Assembly (NCBI GenBank): GCA_029261965.1
Contig: JAJDAH010000319.1
Location: forward strand, 1-36,419
From: Polyangiaceae bacterium
GTDB taxonomy: Bacteria > Myxococcota_A > Polyangia > Polyangiales > Polyangiaceae
Reading direction: 5' to 3'
Length of the DNA: 36,419 nucleotides
A model generated the notes under the pieces. That model had not been told where the DNA came from and did not search any database. It was given only the letters and a program-made list of their open reading frames with translations. This document shows positions 31,986-36,419 of this stretch, piece by piece. A program made the position numbers and the translations under genes. Position 1 is the first letter of the stretch. Every line of letters begins with the position of its first letter.

Positions 31986-33023
31986 TCACTCGCGCAAGAC
32001 ACGAATCGCATCGGCGTTCAGATCGAACCCGGCCGCCGTCGCGACGGTCCCAGGACCCGCTCCCTTCGCCTCGGTGATCTTCGTCGCCAACCACATGGTC
32101 GACAGCGCTTCCACCCGGGTCTTGGGAGCGCGCCGCACGGCCCCGTCCTTCAAGTGCGGAGCGAATACCACGCGTCCCTTCACCAAGTCCTTGCGTTCGG
32201 CGATGCGGGTTCGCCAAACGTGGGCCGTCAGAACGATCTCGCCGTCCGTGGTTCGGACGAACCGACCCTCACCGCCCGACAGAGGCTCCCCGGGCTTCGC
32301 CGCGAACGCCGGATGCACGAAGTTGAACCGCTTGTCTGGCAGAGGCCCCGCGCCGACGAACCAATGCTCGTCAGCAAGAAAATGTTTATCCTCGATGCCC
32401 TGCTTGCCCGGGCGCGGCGAATCGTCCCCGTCCAGCAGGCGCAGGCCCGCGGGTGCGGCGCGAGTCCCGGCGGCTAGCAGCACGTGGCCGTCGGCTAGCG
32501 AGCGTGCGTCGACCAACCGCGAAATCCACCAAAGTGATTCGTGTGCTTCGGTCGCAGATGCCGGGCTGCCGTAGCTGCCGTCTCGACCCTTCTTGTTCAC
32601 CGTAGCCACGAGCACCCCGGGCACCAAATCAGCCGGCGCCGCCGCCCGAGTCTTCCAGTAGTGACGCGTCTCGAAGGGCCTCTTTCTGCTGAAGTCCCAC
32701 ACGGTCGCCAAGCGCTCCGCATCGGACGGCGGCGACGTGACCACTCCGACCCGGGCACCGAGGATGCGACGCACATACGGTCCGGTACTGGCGAGCACCA
32801 CGTCGGCGCCGAGAAAATGATTCGACGCGGCCCCGTCGGTCGGCATCGCGGGTGGCTCGCTCGCGTCCGGCGTGACGGACTGGGTCGGTGGCGGCGCCGC
32901 CGTCGGTGAGGTCATGGCGGGCCCCGGGGCTGTCCCGGGCTCCGGCGGCTGGCTCGCTCCGCAGCCGCAAAGACACGAAACGAAGGTCGCGGTTGCCATG
33001 AGCATTTCGAACCGCATCAGCAT
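31986..33023 (-). CDS. Lipoprotein of unknown function
   Basis: 345 residues; ATG codons at 33023, 33017 and 33005 are all possible starts, and no strong ribosome binding site decides. The signal ends FVSCLCGC (lipid Cys17 or Cys21), followed by a Pro/Thr/Ala linker to about residue 68. The rest alternates short beta strands with Gly/Arg loops: GADVVLASTGPYVRRILGAR, VLVATVNKKGRDGSYG and GEIVLTAHVWRTRIAERKD. It contains WWISRLVDARSL and a final NADAIRVLRE. I recognise no domain. The lipoprotein remnant follows 31 bases later on the same strand. Confidence 0.72.
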   Translation of the reverse strand: MLMRFEMLMATATFVSCLCGCGASQPPEPGTAPGPAMTSPTAAPPPTQSVTPDASEPPAMPTDGAASNHFLGADVVLASTGPYVRRILGARVGVVTSPPSDAERLATVWDFSRKRPFETRHYWKTRAAAPADLVPGVLVATVNKKGRDGSYGSPASATEAHESLWWISRLVDARSLADGHVLLAAGTRAAPAGLRLLDGDDSPRPGKQGIEDKHFLADEHWFVGAGPLPDKRFNFVHPAFAAKPGEPLSGGEGRFVRTTDGEIVLTAHVWRTRIAERKDLVKGRVVFAPHLKDGAVRRAPKTRVEALSTMWLATKITEAKGAGPGTVATAAGFDLNADAIRVLRE

Positions 33024-33691
33024 TGGTGAGTCTTGCCGTTTCTCTAGTGATTCGTCAGTGCCGAGCGGCCGCCCCCCCCTTCTTCAACCCGGACGTGAGC
33101 GTACGGCGCTCGGCTGATTCGACGATCCGTCGACGCGCAGCATAACACGAGCCCCGGTGAGTTGCCTCAGCGTCGAGCGCCGGCTTCCAGTGCGGGTGGG
33201 CTCGTCATCCGCGAAAACTCCGTGGACGCGTCTGAACCGCAGCCCTCATGGGGCGGACGACCGAGTCAAGCACGCTGGCAAGGCGAGCTCGAGCACTTCA
33301 CCGGTCACCGATCCGATTGTCTCGAGCACGGAGATGGAACCATGGCGTCTGTCTGGTTCTCCGTTTCGACCTCACGCCGCCAGGCGAGGACCAGGACCAG
33401 GTGCGGTGCCTTGCGTCGATGGGCCGAAGCCCCGTCGCTCGCTGCCGTCGCCACCGCCGCAGCCGACCGCGGTCGCAGCGGCAGGCAGGAGACCAACGAA
33501 GTGGAGAACGGTGGTGCGGATCGAAGAGGCCAAGACCGAAGGCTAGTCCGAATTCCATGGGACTGGCCAGCCGGCCAAATTTGCGGTCCGGCATTTGCCC
33601 GTCATTTCACGATGTTTCGTTGGGTTCGATGCCGACGTCCGGTCCCCGGCGATGCCATCGCCGCGGGCGTGCAGAGGTAGCCCTGTCCGGT
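33024..33691. other. Intergenic stretch, nothing recognisable
   Basis: 668 bases upstream of the 31986-33023 lipoprotein gene and downstream of the 33692-35128 gene. Several long frames overlap here on both strands, but their composition (Arg-rich, mutually exclusive) is what GC-rich non-coding DNA gives. No hairpin, repeat or promoter convincing enough to list. Confidence 0.3.
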
Positions 33692-35128
33692 CTAAGGCAT
33701 CCGCTCGACCATTCGGCTGTATCGAAACTCTTCGGGGGCACTGAGCGAGGAAGACGCCGGCCGATTGCTCCAGTTGGTCAGAGCGTCGGAGTAGCCGGAC
33801 ACCGTTTCACGACCCTCGATATTGACGTCCACTCTGCCGATGGTCGCCGGGGCAACAGCTGCGACTTCCGGGTTGTCGGTGGGCAGTTCGACCGAGGTGA
33901 CGGTCGGCGGCGCCCAGATGGTCCAGAGGACGGAATTGGTCGAGTCCTCGATGATCTGGATGAACACTCGGTCTGCTTCGCTCCCGCCGAGGCCGGTCCA
34001 TGACAGCGTGCGACCTGCGACGGCCACCGCGGACGGAATGGGAAACAGATCCGCGAACGTTGCGGTCTGAGTCAATGACAACGGGTGCCCCATGTTCTCC
34101 ACTCGGCGGGTGACGGCATCGTCTTGTGTCGCCGCGGCTTCCTCCCAAATGTTGATCTCGCGAGTCCAATAAGTGCCCGCATTCGCCAGGAAGGTGAAGA
34201 GCGCTGCGGCCGCACTGCCGTCCATCTGACGCTGGAGCGAAATGAGCCCACCCTGGTTGTTGCGCGCGCCGCGCCAGGACGATGTCGAAAGACTCCCTTG
34301 GAGCCCCATGGGGAACTGGTCGAGGGTGAAGCTTCCGGTCGGGAGGGTGGTCGTCCAAGCCGGGATGGTGACGGTCAGCGGCGGCTGACTCGCGTCGCCG
34401 ACGGCGATGTCAGGAATGTGCAGGCGCGCGTTCTGACTCGTGTTCATCGGATCGTACGCGCTCACGATGACTTCGGCCATGCCGTTTTCAACGCAAGTTT
34501 CGTCGAGCACGAGCGTCTGCGCCACGCCGTAGGTGGCCTCGACGAGCTCGCAACCCGTCCAAATGTCCGCGCGCGTGTTCGGCATCCATTCGGGCACGGT
34601 GATGTTCAACGACTGGAGCTGCTGCGCCGGTGGCGGCCGTGGCTGCTCGAAACGAATGGTCGCGTCCGTTGGCACGTCGAAGAGCGTCGTCGGCACGGTA
34701 TCGATGACGGTCACCATGCCGCCCGAGGGCAGATCGAACTCGTCGGGGCCGGCACGGCGCGCGAGGGTCGCTCCGGTGGCTGACTGGAACAGGATCTCGT
34801 GGTTGACCTCGACGCAGACGACGTCTGCAGCGCCAGTGCAGCCGGGACCTATGCCGGCGACACCGCCGCCCCCGGCCATCCCGCCACCCGAACCGCTCGT
34901 GCCACCGCCACCTGCGGCGCCGCCCGTGCTCGAGGCACCGCTTCCACCGGCAGCTCCGCCAACACCACCGGTCGCTCCGCCCGTCCCCGAACCGCCCGCC
35001 CCGGAAGATCCTCCAGAGCTCGAGCCGCTGGCCCCGGCGGCGCCCCCGTCAGTGGAGGAGCTGTCGCCACAGCCGCCCAGCGTCGCCACGAGCAGCACCA
35101 TCGTCGACGAGATCGAGAATCGAACCAC
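33692..35128 (-). CDS. Lipoprotein with a Gly/Ser linker and beta-rich body
   Basis: 478 residues from the GTG at 35128, five bases after AGGAGG; the GTG at 35134 overlaps that ribosome binding site and is excluded. The signal ends VATLGGC (lipid Cys20). A Gly/Ser/Ala low-complexity linker spans about 27-95. The body is beta-rich (VVCVEVNHEILFQSATG, GMVTVIDTVPTTLFD, LTVTIPAWTTTLPTG) and may contain Ig-like or similar sandwich domains. No catalytic motif was found. Long Gly/Ser tethers of this kind hold a domain away from the outer membrane. Confidence 0.8.
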   Translation of the reverse strand: MVRFSISSTMVLLVATLGGCGDSSSTDGGAAGASGSSSGGSSGAGGSGTGGATGGVGGAAGGSGASSTGGAAGGGGTSGSGGGMAGGGGVAGIGPGCTGAADVVCVEVNHEILFQSATGATLARRAGPDEFDLPSGGMVTVIDTVPTTLFDVPTDATIRFEQPRPPPAQQLQSLNITVPEWMPNTRADIWTGCELVEATYGVAQTLVLDETCVENGMAEVIVSAYDPMNTSQNARLHIPDIAVGDASQPPLTVTIPAWTTTLPTGSFTLDQFPMGLQGSLSTSSWRGARNNQGGLISLQRQMDGSAAAALFTFLANAGTYWTREINIWEEAAATQDDAVTRRVENMGHPLSLTQTATFADLFPIPSAVAVAGRTLSWTGLGGSEADRVFIQIIEDSTNSVLWTIWAPPTVTSVELPTDNPEVAAVAPATIGRVDVNIEGRETVSGYSDALTNWSNRPASSSLSAPEEFRYSRMVERMP

Positions 35129-35360
35129 GAACACCTCCTGCGAGGTGCTTTATCACGCGGTTGCCGGACGCGCCGTAGCGGCTCAGGAAAATCAACCAGT
35201 GTGGTGGTCCAACCATCCGGACGACGCCGCGGCGCTTGCTACCGCCTTGGCTCTCTCGCTCTTCGAGCGATGCTTCGTGTGTGCTGCCAAATAACCCAGA
35301 AACCCGCAGAAAGCGCCGCTCCGCTTGTCGAGGTTTCATGAGCGAGCGACACCCCAGATC

Positions 35361-36419
35361 GTGTCGTCGCTCCTCCTCAGAACGCTCGAGCTGACCTTCT
35401 ACCACCTGGTGATCCGTTTCGTAGATCGACTGAGCCGCCTGCCGCGCAGCAGCGTGCCGCCTGACGTGATGCGGCTCTACCGAGAGAATCTTGCCCTCAA
35501 GGTTCAGGTGGACGCGCTCGCTGCCGAGCTCATCAACAGCGGAGGCAAGAAGGCTCACATGTCGCTACGAACACGAACTGCGCAGGTCTGAGCGTACCTC
35601 GTCACGAACGGCAATAGGCCGTTTCAGAAGTACAACTTGTCCGCTTCGGTCAGGACGATTCGTCGATGGGCAACGAGATTTCGGCAAGGTCCTTGGCGGC
35701 GATCGCAGCCAGAAAACCGTGGAGGGCGCCCGCCGACACCGGCCGAGTTCGTCGAACTGGTGCTCACGTTGAAGCGAGAAAATCCTGGCTGGTGTCAGAA
35801 GAAAATTTCCCAAACTCTCCGTGCGATGGGTACCCCCATCAGCGCGCCAACCGTGCAGAAAATCCTCGAGAACAACGGGTTCGGTCCGCCTGACGGTTCG
35901 ACCAGAACGTGGGCGCGGTACACCTCATCGGCGAAGGATGCGCTGTGGGCCATCGATTTCTTCGTTGTCCGCACGCTCGGTGGCGAGCTACTGCAAGTGC
36001 TGCTCGTCATCGACGTCCACACGCGCGAGCTACTCGAGGTCCGCGCCTACGACGGCTGGGACGTGGATTCCGTTTGGACGATGCGCACGCTGGCGGAAGC
36101 AATGCACCGACTGAGCCGCCAGCCCATCGCGATGCTGCATGACCGCGGGTTCGTGTTTCTCGGCCAAGTCGCGCGTCAGCTCCGCGTGCTCGAGATCGAG
36201 CAAGTGCGCACCCCTCCACGGCTCCCTGCCATCAACGGCATCGCTGAGAGAACCGTGAAGTCCGTGCGCTTCGAGTTACTCAACCATGTGCGAGTCGCCG
36301 ATGTCGATCAACTTCAGTGGTACCTCGATGAATATCGAGCCCATTGGAATGGCGAGCGGTGCCATCAGGGCATCGAGGGTCGAACGCCCGATGAGCGAGC
36401 TGATGATGCGCCCGTTGCC
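35361..36419 (+). pseudogene. IS481-like transposase gene interrupted by an in-frame TGA (3' end outside window)
   Basis: One frame runs from about 35361 to the window end with a single stop, TGA at 35589-35591. Before it are a hydrophobic N-terminus and VMRLYRENLALKVQVDALAA. After it come AYLVTNGNRPFQKYNLS, a helix-turn-helix region (ENPGWCQKKISQTLRAMG) and the rve-type catalytic core. The core has Asp in LWAIDFFVV, Asp in MLHDRGFVFL and Glu in NGIAERTVKSV. Relatives continue RAAQVWAYLL at the stop, so TGG became TGA. The DDE residues are all present, so the stop alone may inactivate a recent copy. Terminal inverted repeats were not identified and the right end lies outside the window. Confidence 0.78.

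Noticed and set aside
33157-34003. Overlapping long frames in the 33024-33691 gap and beyond
   Set aside because: Mutually exclusive Arg-rich frames as expected in GC-rich DNA; the right part is a shadow of the lipoprotein gene at 33692-35128.

Overview
The window reads as a piece of a myxobacterial chromosome (Polyangia / Sandaracinaceae type). This is an inference from style, not from a marker gene. The DNA is GC-rich. About half of the genes encode secreted lipoproteins with Ser/Gly/Ala/Asp-rich linkers or Cys-rich tails. There is a MYXO-CTERM-like tail, bacterial LDL-receptor class A repeats, a decayed Hanks-type kinase and a sigma-54 activator with two good sigma-54 promoters. No rRNA, tRNA or CRISPR array was seen.

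Layout. 1-2781 (+): the end of a Cys-rich secreted protein, then a translationally coupled pair, an LDLa-repeat lipoprotein and a gluzincin (HExxH) lipoprotein. 2814-5005 (-): a lipoprotein of the copper type II ascorbate-dependent monooxygenase (PHM/DBM) superfamily behind an operator-like inverted repeat, and a glutathione S-transferase. 5080-12822: surface and lipoprotein genes, several broken, enclosing a coupled pair of a multipass membrane protein and a Metal_hydrol-type (ferritin-like) protein.

12945-20721 is the most coherent part. A divergent locus is centred on an NtrC-class activator with a degenerate receiver. Leftward lie a 54-codon Pro-rich ORF, gshB-like ATP-grasp ligase and glutamate dehydrogenase. 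Rightward lie N-formylglutamate amidohydrolase and a QEGLA/HExxxH metallopeptidase (DUF1704). Both arms have sigma-54 -24/-12 elements. A shared palindrome (GGAGGC-RRC-RCCTCC) is centred about 130 bp upstream of each predicted start, so this looks like one self-contained sigma-54 regulon built around glutamate and glutathione chemistry.

20909-24074 (+): a CorC/CNNM fragment, a CASTOR/POLLUX-type channel and an MscS channel. 24082-28438: a kinase pseudogene, a GspE/PilB ATPase with a cyclic-nucleotide-binding-like domain, and two small lipoprotein genes. 28927-35128 (-): lipoproteins, a zinc-ribbon membrane protein and a pseudogene. 35361-end: an IS481-like transposase gene with an in-frame TGA, running off the window.

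Gene decay is frequent: seven or eight loci look frameshifted, truncated or stop-interrupted. Some could be assembly errors, above all the one in a G-tract of the kinase.
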